Source: Alkalicoccobacillus porphyridii (GTDB lineage: Bacteria > Bacillota > Bacilli > Bacillales > Bacillaceae_D). From it: a DNA stretch of 64,000 nucleotides. The stretch spans positions 248,001-312,000 of the forward strand of contig NZ_VLXZ01000001.1 of the NCBI RefSeq assembly GCF_007293315.1, in the 5' to 3' direction. Positions 33,873 to 42,857 of this stretch are shown here, piece by piece. Position 1 is the first letter of the stretch. Every line of letters begins with the position of its first letter. Under the pieces are notes generated by a model, which worked only from the letters and a program-made list of their open reading frames with translations, did not search any database and was not told where the DNA came from. A program made the translations under genes and the position numbers.

Positions 33873-34193
33873 CTACTGATTGTCTTTCATTCCGTGTAAC
33901 AAGAGCATGGCGTCTCGTCCGATGGTGCCTTTGATTACGCCTAGTTCTTCGGCGGCGTGGGTGACGGATTCGAGTGGGGCATCTAGGAGTTGTTCGATGG
34001 TGCGGACACCTACTGCACGTCCGGCGAGGATGCCTCGTTCTTTAAGCTTTTCGTTTAATAAGCCAACATCTAATGCCCCACACATAATATACCCATCACT
34101 GCCGGTAACCGCCATAAAGTTTGTCTTTGGCAGCTTCACTGTAATTGCAGTAAATCCTACACCTTTAATGGTAATTGGCTGAACTTCAATCAT
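33873..34193 (-). CDS. yunC: YunC family protein (DUF1805)
   Basis: 106 residues from the ATG at 34193 (GGGGTG about 8 nt upstream; the GTG at 34202 overlaps it). It has the DUF1805 core FMAVTGSDGYIMCGALDVGLLNEKL and AVGVRTIEQLLDAPL. It is small, soluble and of unknown function. It lies upstream of repeat G2 and downstream of yunD on the same strand, as in B. subtilis. Confidence 0.9.
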   Translation of the reverse strand: MIEVQPITIKGVGFTAITVKLPKTNFMAVTGSDGYIMCGALDVGLLNEKLKERGILAGRAVGVRTIEQLLDAPLESVTHAAEELGVIKGTIGRDAMLLLHGMKDNQ

Positions 34194-34249
34194 GCAGAAC
34201 ACCCCTTTCCCTTCATCCTATGGATACGCGGGTAGGTGTGTTCCTACAT

Positions 34250-35614
34250 TTATAGCTGATTCAGCTTCCACGCGAGGATGTCGCGCAAGAATTCTGGCAT
34301 GAGATATGTTTTATCTTCAGCGTCAGTTAATTCAGGATACAAAAATCCAAATGTGTACATATCAAGTGTAGCTAGTTTATATTCAGCTTCTAGATCCAGA
34401 GGCTGACCCAGGGCAGAAATCGCTGTGACCCGCTCTTCATTTTCTGGATCGTATTCAACTTCAATGCCTGTAAAGATCATTTTTCCAAGTACTTGTCCTC
34501 GGAAGCCAAAGCCCTTAAGCTCAAGGTTGATTAAGTCAAAGCTTGCGGCTCGTTCAACGGTTACACGTAGCTCTTCCCCCGTTACACGAATGATGCACGG
34601 GTTAATAGGGTGCGGACAAATTCTATGAATTTCTCCTCTTGTGAGTTGCCCTTTTGGTAAATCACTAAGAAGAACACCAGCATTTAGCATCCCAATTGAC
34701 TCTCCGCACCATTCCGTCACTCCATCACAGAGGAGCCGGGTGGCCGTCGTTTCTTTATACCAATCAACCGGTAATGTTTCAGGCAAAACAGCCATGGGTT
34801 TTTCTAAAATATGATCCGCTTCATGTTTAGCTTTTTCTAAATACTCTTTTGAAGCTGGATCGGCAGGCAGGTCTTTTGTTTCATGTAAAACGGCCGCTGT
34901 GCTTAGGAGCTGATTTTCTTCCGTTAACGTTAATGTAACCTCCCCGAGAAAGTGGCCGTGCTTTCCGGCCTGCACAATCAATGTCTTATTTATCCGCTCG
35001 CCTTGCAAAAGCACGTGATGAGTATGAGCACCAACAATGACATCAATGCCTTTAACCTCTTTAGCAATCTTCTCATCCTTAAACATGCCCAGATGAGATA
35101 ATAGGATCAGCACATCTACCTGTGGCCTTAATTCGTCTACATGCTTTTGGATACACGTATCTAGGTCAAGGACCGTCCAGCCTAATTTCTCATAGAAGTG
35201 CGAAAGCGGCGCCGTTACACCAAACAGTCCAACCTTCACCCCATTATCCATTGTTCTTATGGTAGAGGGGCTTGACCACGTGGTTTGCTGGCCCTCTTCA
35301 TCTAATAAGTTTGCAAGTAAAATTGGGAATGTTGCTTCCGGGTAGAGCTCATCCAACTGCTCCTTAGAAAATGTGACACCTTCGTTATTTCCAATCGTTG
35401 CGTAATCGACTCCTGCAATATTTAACAGGGCAATATTTGCCTTCCCCTCCGTTGCTTCTGTAATGGGGTGACTGCGATCGGCATGATCACCTAACTCTAA
35501 AAACAACGTGTCCTTCGTGCGATGTTCCTTTACATATCGAACAATTCCCGGCCATTGCCGGAAATCACTGTGAATATCATTCGTATGGAAAAGAGTGAGA
35601 TGCTTTTGTCCCAT
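34250..35614 (-). CDS. yunD: Metallophosphoesterase/5'-nucleotidase family protein (YunD)
   Basis: 454 residues from the ATG at 35614 (GAGGGGG 9 nt upstream). N-terminal calcineurin-like domain with all metal motifs: HTNDIHSDF, LELGDHADRS, GNNEG, LSHLG and GAHTHH (about residues 8-215). A C-terminal 5'-nucleotidase domain (about 270-430) with GMLNAGVLLSDLP follows. No signal peptide is visible, so it is probably cytoplasmic, unlike the usual UshA enzymes. The likely substrate is a nucleotide or similar phosphoester. Confidence 0.9.
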   Translation of the reverse strand: MGQKHLTLFHTNDIHSDFRQWPGIVRYVKEHRTKDTLFLELGDHADRSHPITEATEGKANIALLNIAGVDYATIGNNEGVTFSKEQLDELYPEATFPILLANLLDEEGQQTTWSSPSTIRTMDNGVKVGLFGVTAPLSHFYEKLGWTVLDLDTCIQKHVDELRPQVDVLILLSHLGMFKDEKIAKEVKGIDVIVGAHTHHVLLQGERINKTLIVQAGKHGHFLGEVTLTLTEENQLLSTAAVLHETKDLPADPASKEYLEKAKHEADHILEKPMAVLPETLPVDWYKETTATRLLCDGVTEWCGESIGMLNAGVLLSDLPKGQLTRGEIHRICPHPINPCIIRVTGEELRVTVERAASFDLINLELKGFGFRGQVLGKMIFTGIEVEYDPENEERVTAISALGQPLDLEAEYKLATLDMYTFGFLYPELTDAEDKTYLMPEFLRDILAWKLNQL

Positions 35615-35648
35615 TACGTGATCCCCCTCTATGTCTTTCTTTCTCTCT

Positions 35649-36470
35649 TTACCCATTTATCCCTTGAAAAATGAGGCGAATTGCGATTAACACCATAAAA
35701 ATTCGCAGAATAAATATCAATCGATCACTCGAGATTCGCCGGTTAATTGCTGCGCCCAGCTGCCCACCAAACCATGCTCCAGGAACAAGCGCTAATGCAT
35801 ATAACCAGTTCACATGTCCTGCTGCCATGTGCGAAATCGAACCAATAAAGGCGGATACTAATATAACAAACATCGATGTTGCCACAGCCACATGAGCTGG
35901 GAACCCAAAGAGAATAATCATAAATGGAACCATTAGGGCTCCCCCACCAACACCAAACAAGCTTGAAATAATCCCAACAAAGAAACTAAGGACTACGGCA
36001 AATACCGGCTGATAGCCATATGTAAATTCATTGCCTTCTCGATCAAGCACCGTTCGTTTGTAACCTTTTGGACGTAATGGCATCGGCTTTAAATACTTTC
36101 GAATAAAAAAAGTGAAAGCAACCACTAACATAAAAAAGCCAAAATACATTAGAAAATCATCGGTGTTTACGGCTCGGTTGATGACCACACCACAAATTGC
36201 CCCTGGAACGATGCCAATAGAGAAGATCGCCCCACTTTTAAAATCAATCGTCTTTTGCTTTGCATAGGCAATCGTCGAAGAAATACCTGTAAAAATCATA
36301 ATTAATAAGGACGTACCTGCAGCCACCTGAGGCGTAACATTTTGCAAAATAGGCAGCACACCATCTAACAAAAGCAAGGAAGGGACAACGATGATGCCTC
36401 CCCCAAGTCCCATTAAACTGCCGAGCGTACCCGCTACCAAACCTACAATTACTAGCAATAACCAACTCAT
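35649..36470 (-). CDS. yunE: TauE/SafE-family membrane transporter (YunE)
   Basis: 273 residues with about eight membrane segments in two halves. Each half starts with a glycine-rich motif: GTLGSLMGLGGGIIVVPSLL (about residue 15) and SSLFGVGGGALMVPF (about 165). The family exports sulfur-containing organic or inorganic anions such as sulfite. The specific substrate is unknown. It lies 34 bp upstream of yunD and 27 bp downstream of yunF on the same strand, forming a probable yunF-yunE-yunD-yunC transcription unit. Confidence 0.9.
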   Translation of the reverse strand: MSWLLLVIVGLVAGTLGSLMGLGGGIIVVPSLLLLDGVLPILQNVTPQVAAGTSLLIMIFTGISSTIAYAKQKTIDFKSGAIFSIGIVPGAICGVVINRAVNTDDFLMYFGFFMLVVAFTFFIRKYLKPMPLRPKGYKRTVLDREGNEFTYGYQPVFAVVLSFFVGIISSLFGVGGGALMVPFMIILFGFPAHVAVATSMFVILVSAFIGSISHMAAGHVNWLYALALVPGAWFGGQLGAAINRRISSDRLIFILRIFMVLIAIRLIFQGING

Positions 36471-36497
36471 GCTGACAACCCTTCTTCTACATTCAGA

Positions 36498-37337
36498 TCA
36501 ATCAAACAAATCCAGCTGACGCGGTGCTAAGCCTTGATACGAAATTCCTAACGCTTCAATAAACTGCTTCGCATTATCCGCGGCATCTCCACCAGAATTA
36601 TTATTAAACACAACATAGATATCTTTACTTTGTTTCTCTAATTCTAATACATATTGACGCCATTCTTCCAGTTCCTCTTTATTATACCGATAAAGATAGC
36701 GAACCTCACGCCATTTGCCATCCTTTGTATCATTCCAGCCATAGACATTCCGCCCGTGTAACCGAACCAAGGTTTTGTCTGGGTGCGTTGGATGAAGCAC
36801 CGTTGGAATGGAGCCATTCCCTGCCTGCGGTTCATCACAGATCGAATGAATCCAACCCTCCTGCTCCATAAATTCAAGCGTACGCTCACGCATGTCCGCG
36901 CGGAACCAGCTTTGATTACGGAACTCCAAAGCAACCGGAAAATCACGCAGCTTCTCCTTCACATAGCGTACCCAAAGAACATTCTCCTTACGACAATCAA
37001 ACCAAGGTGGAAACTGACAGAGCACCATCGCAAGCTTTGAACCCAGCGGCTGAAGAGAGCTAATAAAAGCTTGAAACATCGCCTCGCGATCCTCAAAAGG
37101 GCCAAAGTCTGAAATATGGCCCGTCATGCCTTGATAAGCTTTGACAATAAATGAAAAAGAGTCTGGCGTTTCAGTTGCCCATTTTGTCATCGTTCGCTCC
37201 GGTTGAACTGCATAAAAGGAAGAATCCAGCTCAACAATCGGAAAGTACCCCGCATAGGTGATGAGCTTCTCAGAGGCTGGTGTACCTTCATAGAGCGAAT
37301 CATGATCGCCCCAGCCCGTTAACCCAATGTAGATCAT
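36498..37337 (-). CDS. yunF: DUF72 family protein (YunF)
   Basis: 279 residues with AAAGGAG before the ATG. It has the TIM-barrel DUF72 landmarks: IGLTGWGDHDSLY at the N-terminus, ELDSSFYAVQP, LCQFPPWFDC, ALEFRNQSWF, VRLHGRN and VVFNNNSGGDAADNA. Function is unknown; the fold suggests a hydrolase or isomerase. A hairpin at 37373-37400 lies shortly upstream of its start. Confidence 0.93.
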   Translation of the reverse strand: MIYIGLTGWGDHDSLYEGTPASEKLITYAGYFPIVELDSSFYAVQPERTMTKWATETPDSFSFIVKAYQGMTGHISDFGPFEDREAMFQAFISSLQPLGSKLAMVLCQFPPWFDCRKENVLWVRYVKEKLRDFPVALEFRNQSWFRADMRERTLEFMEQEGWIHSICDEPQAGNGSIPTVLHPTHPDKTLVRLHGRNVYGWNDTKDGKWREVRYLYRYNKEELEEWRQYVLELEKQSKDIYVVFNNNSGGDAADNAKQFIEALGISYQGLAPRQLDLFD

Positions 37338-37372
37338 ACGCGTAACTCCTTTGTGCTATATATAGATAAACG

Positions 37373-37402
37373 AAAAGCGAATCCGCGTGGACTCGCTTTT
37401 GT
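37373..37402. terminator. Terminator-like hairpin upstream of yunF
   Basis: AAAAGCGA-a-TCC against GTGGA-c-TCGCTTTT. On the - strand it would stop read-through from genes at 38-42 kb, or act as an attenuator. Confidence 0.5.
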
Positions 37403-37489
37403 AACTGACATGCCTTAAGAGCTTCTGTTTGTATTTAAGTTTATCATATTATGGTTTGGGTGGGGGAGCAAGACTCTAAATACTCAATG

Positions 37490-37860
37490 CGGGCTCCTGG
37501 CTTCCGCTCCCGAAATGAGGGGGACTTACCTGTGGTCAGGTATTGAATTAATCTGGTTTTGCCATCTTATTTCAATGAACCTGTACCTCGAGACCACTGA
37601 AAAATTCATGTAAGAATGAGTGGAATGGCGCCGCTACAGGAGAACCCTACGCTTTCCGCGGGAACGGCCTCAGCCCTCTAAGTGGAAAACCACCACTTCG
37701 ATGTCTTCAGACTCGTTCTGTTCCGCAGGAGTCTTCGGGTTCACACCCGCTAACGGTATGACTTAAACAATTGAAGAAATTTCGCAGCTTATAAAGAACG
37801 TTTTTCAGTGACCTCCTGTACTTGCCGCATATGTTGACCCTCTCATTTCGTCCGCTTGTT
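37490..37860. repeat. Element G copy 3 interrupted by element F copy 2
   Basis: Left G part (37490-37589) ends at AATGAACCTGTACCT; right G part (37816-37860) resumes with CTGTACTT and ends CATTTCGTCCGCTTGTT. Between them is F copy 2 (37590-37815, 226 bp), with ends GAGACCACTGAAAAA and TTTTTCAGTGACCTC, 13 of 15 matching. CTGTACCT/CTGTACTT on the two sides looks like a duplicated target. F can fold through GAACCC/GGGTTC and GCGGGAAC/GTTCCGC stems. Confidence 0.82.
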
Positions 37861-37978
37861 ATGTGGGCAACCTACAATAAAAAAAGCATGTATTACTTAA
37901 CCAAGTACAATTAAAATAACTAGTAATATCCTTTATATGTGTTAAAATTACATAAAATGTATCTACCCTAGGAGAGCT

Positions 37979-38113
37979 ATGAATAGTAAACCTGCCAAAA
38001 CAAAAGAAAAAACCGATCAATCTCACTGGGTCCATTTAATGATTGAAATTTTATTGTTAATTCCTCGCCAGATTATCATGCTGTTCAGATGGCTATTTAA
38101 TCTGCTTTCTTAG
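37979..38113 (+). CDS. Small 44-residue membrane-associated protein
   Basis: ATG at 37979 preceded by AGGAGAG (37970-37976), stop TAG at 38111-38113. The N-terminal 18 residues are Lys-rich and polar; the rest (WVHLMIEILLLIPRQIIMLF...) is one hydrophobic to amphipathic helix with positive charges. I do not recognise a named family. It is convergent with the 172-residue gene downstream and lies just after repeat G3. The ribosome-site spacing is short, so it could be non-coding. Confidence 0.55.
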   Translation: MNSKPAKTKEKTDQSHWVHLMIEILLLIPRQIIMLFRWLFNLLS

Positions 38114-38122
38114 AGCATGTAG

Positions 38123-38641
38123 CTATGATATAAAGATAATCAGTGATAACACCAAAACACATACTGCAATGTCACGTTCATTTAATGTTTCTTCCTCTAC
38201 TTTAATATCTCTTCTCCAACGTAGAATATCTTGCTCTTGATGCTTAGCAATGATCTTGTTGCTCTCGTTTTTCAGCTCACAATAATTCTTTTGATGCATG
38301 AAAGGCTTATTCACATGATAGATTACTGTATCGTATTTGACTTCGTATTCGGTGATACCACGCGATAGCGTTTCTTTTGCTGAGGACACTAAAAACAATG
38401 AACCAATCTCTTTCTCTTCATTTTCATTTAACTCAACTATGCCCCAACGTCTTTTTCCGTTCTCTGTTTTTCCTTCAATAATCTTTATTCTGTTCTGTTT
38501 GTACTTAACTTCGTATGATTTATTACCCTTAATACGACCCAAAAATCTTGTCGCTTTTAAATAGCCAACCTTCTTTTCAGATTCTACTAGCTTCTGCTTA
38601 AAGAGCAGAGGGATAAAAGGAGATTTAATTGAAATAAGCAT
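38123..38641 (-). CDS. Hypothetical protein, possibly tubby/LURP-one-like
   Basis: 172 residues. Alternating short beta-like segments with aromatic and charged residues (YEVKYKQNRIKIIEG, YEVKYDTVIYHVNKPF, CELKNESNKIIAKHQ) and a C-terminal hydrophobic tail (CVLVLSLIIFIS) resemble the bacterial tubby-C-terminal-like proteins. The assignment is tentative. It starts 29 bp after the FtsX-type permease stop on the same strand, so it may be the third gene of that ABC operon. Confidence 0.65.
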   Translation of the reverse strand: MLISIKSPFIPLLFKQKLVESEKKVGYLKATRFLGRIKGNKSYEVKYKQNRIKIIEGKTENGKRRWGIVELNENEEKEIGSLFLVSSAKETLSRGITEYEVKYDTVIYHVNKPFMHQKNYCELKNESNKIIAKHQEQDILRWRRDIKVEEETLNERDIAVCVLVLSLIIFIS

Positions 38642-38670
38642 ATTTTACAACCCTTTATAAACATGACGTC

Positions 38671-41160
38671 TTAAGCTAAGGTAATTACTGTTTTTCGAAC
38701 AACAGCAATTGCTACGATAAAACCGATAAACACTAGAACCATTGTCACAGCGCTAGCTATAGCTATAATTTCGATGGATACGGTGAAAAGTAACACGAAC
38801 AGAAGCAAATTAAAAATCATACCCAATCCTATAGATGGAATAATCCAAGCAAGAAACTCACCCACGTACATACGCCGTATCTCCCTCATTCTCCAACCAA
38901 TATCTCTTAACGTTAATATCTCCTCCTTACGAATCAGGAGAAAGGACGAGATGCTTTCTATCATGGTTGTAATCACCAGATATATGGTAGCTAGGAGAAC
39001 AACACCAACTAAGAAAAGAATCATATCATTTATGTGCATGCCGAGATTCGTTTGCCCTGTGTTTTGGCTTGTTATGTAGAGAGCCCCGAGAACAAAGTTC
39101 ACTAATAACGCGGCACAAATTAACTGAATAAAGGAGATCGAGATCAGCTTTTTATAAAATGAAAGATTTCTGAGCCATAGCTCCTTGAACTTGATTCCCT
39201 TCAGCGCATTAAAAGGTTTACGTTTCATAACCACAATATTGATCCAGGTCACACCCAATGTTAACACAAATATAGTTCCAAAAATCGGTAGCGTCAACAA
39301 ACTGACGATCTCAAAAGAATAAAAAGCGGCAAGAACGATTCCACTTGTTAGCGCGGCAAAAAGAATTAAAAGGACATTCTCCAACAAATGAAACTGCTGA
39401 ATATGACGAGTTGACCAGCCTAAATCCAAAAGAAGCGTTTGCTCCCCCGTTTTTGTGTACTTTCGAAATAAACTGTGATTCAAAATATACAAAAAGCTAA
39501 TTACGACAAACAACCCAGCAATCAGCTGATTGGTTGTATTCCAGCCTTCAGATATCGTTGCAGCTGCCCCTAAGCTAGTCCACGATTGTTCCACAAGTCC
39601 TATGCCCTCAACATCCAAAGTAACAACGGATGGCGAGGCACCTGCCACAACCGTAATATCATAATCACCAATGGTTGTTAAAGCAACAATCACCTCATTA
39701 ATTTTCTCCACAGCATCCTCATTATAAGCAGAAATACCACTTACCTTTAGTCGAATCGCATCAATGGGATTTTCCCCCTTAATATAAGCCGCATCCTCAA
39801 GTGACATGATGCCATGTGCAGGGGAACTGACAAAGCTTCCAGGTGTAATCGTTTCATGCAATGTGACCCCGTCCACCGTTACAGAAGGAGCCTGCTGATA
39901 GATACCTAAAGGGCTGGAGGCGATTGAGTCTTGGTAGGATTCTGTTGTGAAGGAGCCGACGGGATATAACAAGAAGGGAATATCTTCCTCTTCTCCTGAA
40001 GCATAGTAATCCACCGTAGATGCTCCGTGTTCTTCTATTTCTCGATAAGTAGGGATACCTGTTTCTACTCCAATTTGATGAACTTTCATGTTGCCATCAT
40101 CAAGCAGATTATAATCTATCGGTTTTGTAAAATAAAATCTAGAACTTTCTGTTACCCCAAAAGCATAATTAAATTCTTCACTAAACGTCCCATCATAGTT
40201 ATAAGATAAGGGTTCATAATAAAATGGATTCATGAAATCACTTAATGACACTTCATAAGTCTCAGTAGATCGACGTTCAATATCCGATAAGATCTCAGGC
40301 ATTTCCTCCCAATAACGGTCTTCCCCGAAAAATAATGGGTCTTCTTCTTTAAGATTAAAATGCTTTTTTAAGGAAAGGGTTTTACCACTATTCCAACTAA
40401 TATCAGTGAGGCGAGCTTTTCCTTTTAACGGAATCTGAGAATCTGATAAGTATATGATTGGAATATCTTTAGCCCCTAAATCCCCGAACCCCATTTGAAG
40501 ATCTGGCGGAATGGGGTTTTGAAGAGCAGAAAGATTGACCCTTGAAAGCTTCTCCTCTTCTTCCTGATCAACTCCAACTGTAAGATGATACGTAGTGGGT
40601 ACGACAAATTCAGGTTTCATCCCTGCCACCTTTGTCGAGCTTCTATTCTCACCATAAAAGTCAAACCCTTCTTCATACTCGTCTTGCTCAAGCATATAGA
40701 AGAATCCACCTTCGTCAAGAAGTGCGTACTCATTTACTCCATCATAGGTTGAAAAAGCAAATTCAATATAACTACTGCTAGAGGGATAAGCCAAAGACAA
40801 GGTCTTATCTTCTCCAGTAAAATACCCAAGAGACGCCACAGGTGCTGCAATTTCAACACTATCTAGGTTTTTAATCTCTTTCCATTCTTCAATGGAAATT
40901 CCACCATCCCCATAATTCAAATAGTTCTCTTCTACTTTCCCTATAGATTTCTCGATTTCCGTTTGAGCACCTTCGGGACGAATGAGTAGATCATAACTTC
41001 CTCTGGCATACTGCTGAATATTGTCCTCAACATTGGTTTGAATATCAAAAAGAGCAGAGATCGTCATTGGCGCAGCGATAAAAATGGCTGCCAAGGAAAA
41101 AAAGATTAATATCGAAGCTCGCTTGTTATTTTTAATTGATTTCCAACTGTACCCAATCAT
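38671..41160 (-). CDS. FtsX-like ABC transporter permease
   Basis: 829 residues. One N-terminal membrane helix (about 14-36), a large extracytoplasmic region (about 40-535), then a first set of helices (about 545-640) and the C-terminal FtsX-type helices (about 670-829), with the REEILTLRDIGWRMREIRRMY coupling segment near 745. The layout is that of MacB/FtsX-type extrusion permeases. The ATG overlaps the stop of the ATPase gene (ATGA), so they form one transporter. The substrate is unknown; lipoprotein, peptide or antibiotic export are typical. Confidence 0.9.
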   Translation of the reverse strand: MIGYSWKSIKNNKRASILIFFSLAAIFIAAPMTISALFDIQTNVEDNIQQYARGSYDLLIRPEGAQTEIEKSIGKVEENYLNYGDGGISIEEWKEIKNLDSVEIAAPVASLGYFTGEDKTLSLAYPSSSSYIEFAFSTYDGVNEYALLDEGGFFYMLEQDEYEEGFDFYGENRSSTKVAGMKPEFVVPTTYHLTVGVDQEEEEKLSRVNLSALQNPIPPDLQMGFGDLGAKDIPIIYLSDSQIPLKGKARLTDISWNSGKTLSLKKHFNLKEEDPLFFGEDRYWEEMPEILSDIERRSTETYEVSLSDFMNPFYYEPLSYNYDGTFSEEFNYAFGVTESSRFYFTKPIDYNLLDDGNMKVHQIGVETGIPTYREIEEHGASTVDYYASGEEEDIPFLLYPVGSFTTESYQDSIASSPLGIYQQAPSVTVDGVTLHETITPGSFVSSPAHGIMSLEDAAYIKGENPIDAIRLKVSGISAYNEDAVEKINEVIVALTTIGDYDITVVAGASPSVVTLDVEGIGLVEQSWTSLGAAATISEGWNTTNQLIAGLFVVISFLYILNHSLFRKYTKTGEQTLLLDLGWSTRHIQQFHLLENVLLILFAALTSGIVLAAFYSFEIVSLLTLPIFGTIFVLTLGVTWINIVVMKRKPFNALKGIKFKELWLRNLSFYKKLISISFIQLICAALLVNFVLGALYITSQNTGQTNLGMHINDMILFLVGVVLLATIYLVITTMIESISSFLLIRKEEILTLRDIGWRMREIRRMYVGEFLAWIIPSIGLGMIFNLLLFVLLFTVSIEIIAIASAVTMVLVFIGFIVAIAVVRKTVITLA

Positions 41161-41828
41161 GTGGATGGTGCTCCAGTATGCACAACACCATCATGGAATG
41201 TATGGATGGTGTCTCCTTTTTGTGCCACCACCTCATCATGTGTAGCTAAAAGAATGGTTTTTCCTGTACTATGTATTTTACTTAATAACTCTAATATCAC
41301 ATCTCTATTTTTTGAATCTAAATTTCCAGTTGGCTCATCGCATAAGAGAATGGGAGGATCAGATAATAGAGCACGAGCAATAGCGACTCTCTGTTGCTCT
41401 CCCCCTGATAGTTGCTCGGGAAAATGATGGACCCGATGATCTAGCCCTACCTCTGTTATTAACGCTAGTGCCCTTTGTTCAAGCTGCTTTTTTTGTTTCG
41501 TATATGGGACTAACGGCAGCATCACATTTTCTAAAACCGAAAACTGCGGCAGCAAACGAAATTGTTGGTAGACCGTAGCGACCTGCTTACGCAAAAAATC
41601 ATGTCGTTTCTTTAAAGGCATTTCGTTAATATTCGTTTGATTTATAACGATATCACCCTGTGTAGGTTCAACCGTTCCTGATAAAATTTTTAAAAGAGAG
41701 GTCTTGCCCGAACCTGAAGGGCCCACAAGTGAAACCCACTCCCCTTTACTAATCTGAATAGACAGATCATTTAAGATAGGTTGTTCTGAAGAAGGGTAGG
41801 TTAAATTTATTTGATTTAGTTGGATCAT
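41157..41828 (-). CDS. ABC transporter ATP-binding protein (LolD/MacB type)
   Basis: 223 residues from the ATG at 41828 (GGGAG 8 nt upstream). Walker A GPSGSGKTS (about residue 36), Q-loop YQQFRLLPQ, signature LSGGEQQRVAIARAL (about 138), Walker B ILLCDEPTGNLDS and H-loop ATHDEVV. It energises the FtsX-like permease encoded immediately downstream. No export substrate or sensor gene is adjacent. Confidence 0.93.
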   Translation of the reverse strand: MIQLNQINLTYPSSEQPILNDLSIQISKGEWVSLVGPSGSGKTSLLKILSGTVEPTQGDIVINQTNINEMPLKKRHDFLRKQVATVYQQFRLLPQFSVLENVMLPLVPYTKQKKQLEQRALALITEVGLDHRVHHFPEQLSGGEQQRVAIARALLSDPPILLCDEPTGNLDSKNRDVILELLSKIHSTGKTILLATHDEVVAQKGDTIHTFHDGVVHTGAPST

Positions 41829-41905
41829 TTCCATGTCTCCCTGGGGTGTTTTTTTATAATAGTTTGAACTACTAAAATTATTGATACCAACAATCGTTTT
41901 AGTTT

Positions 41906-42648
41906 TTATAGATAGCTATGTGCCTCCTCCACCTCAAATAATCCTGACTCTCTTAGAAATTGCTGCACGGTATGAAGATGAGCAGCTCCAATGACAAGAA
42001 AAATCCGTTCCTCGTTTGATTCAATAAGCTTTGTTAGATTAGCATAGATAATTAAATTCCGTTGATACCACCAGCGTAGCCAATCCACGCCAATATAATG
42101 TTCCCAGTCACCAATTCTGGCAATATGCATGTAGATCTCATGATCAGATTGAATAGAGCGAGCATCATTCATATGCCTATACCAATCAAGAAGATTAGTT
42201 CCAGATCCCGCATGCGCTTTTTGGACGCTCTGAATCTTTTCTGTTAAGAGATGATTCAATTCGGACTGATTCTCTTCTGCCCAATCTAGTACATCACCGA
42301 GCGATTTCTGCTCTGGAAGGAGATCCATCCAATCGATGCGTATACTTTCTCAAGCTCCATAGCCCTAGCCAAACGAAAACCTATTTGATGAATCTCATTA
42401 ATAGGAAGCTTCCAGTCATCGTTATGTAGATATTGCTGGTATGCCTTATCGATTTCCACTTGTCGTTTTACCTCGACTTCAACCGAAACCTTATTTGGTT
42501 TAAATGCCGCCATTCTCTCAACTAGTAGTGCAATCTCACTTTCAGCCTCAGGCAATAAGCTATGTCCTGAGTCCGTTTTTTGAGAAATGGAGTCTAGACC
42601 CTCATGCATATGAAATGTACCTAGAACAAGTACTTTTGGTTTTATCAT
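41906..42648 (-). pseudogene. DUF5694-family gene broken by a frameshift
   Basis: Two overlapping frames together make one protein of about 245 residues. Upstream frame (to 42648): PKVLVLGTFHMHE, FRLARAMELEKVYA. Downstream frame: DWMDLLPEQKSLGDVLDW through LVIGAAHLHTVQQFL. The join is at about 42337, where one missing base after VYA shifts the frame; restoring it gives a continuous KVYA-IDWMDLLPE. The family is TraB-like with conserved GTFHMHE and GAAHLHT motifs. It may be a real pseudogene or a sequencing error. Confidence 0.8.
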
Positions 42649-42787
42649 CCTTTCACATCCTAACCTAATTCATTTATGAATCCCCTTACATCTTTACAAG
42701 TTACAACATTTCGCGATATCTCTAATACTACTATTACTTGAAGATATTACAATATTTATTTACAGAACAAAAATAGACGATTACTAC

Positions 42788-42815
42788 TTACATCAGATAA
42801 TAATTAGTATATAAT
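42788..42815 (+). promoter_or_regulatory. Promoter of the BNR-repeat gene
   Basis: TTACAT (42788-42793), 16-bp spacer, TATAAT (42810-42815), 29 nt before the AAAGGAG ribosome site. Confidence 0.55.
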
Positions 42816-42857
42816 GGAAGCTGTTTGGATAGTTCATTGATGTAAAGGAGTTTTCAA

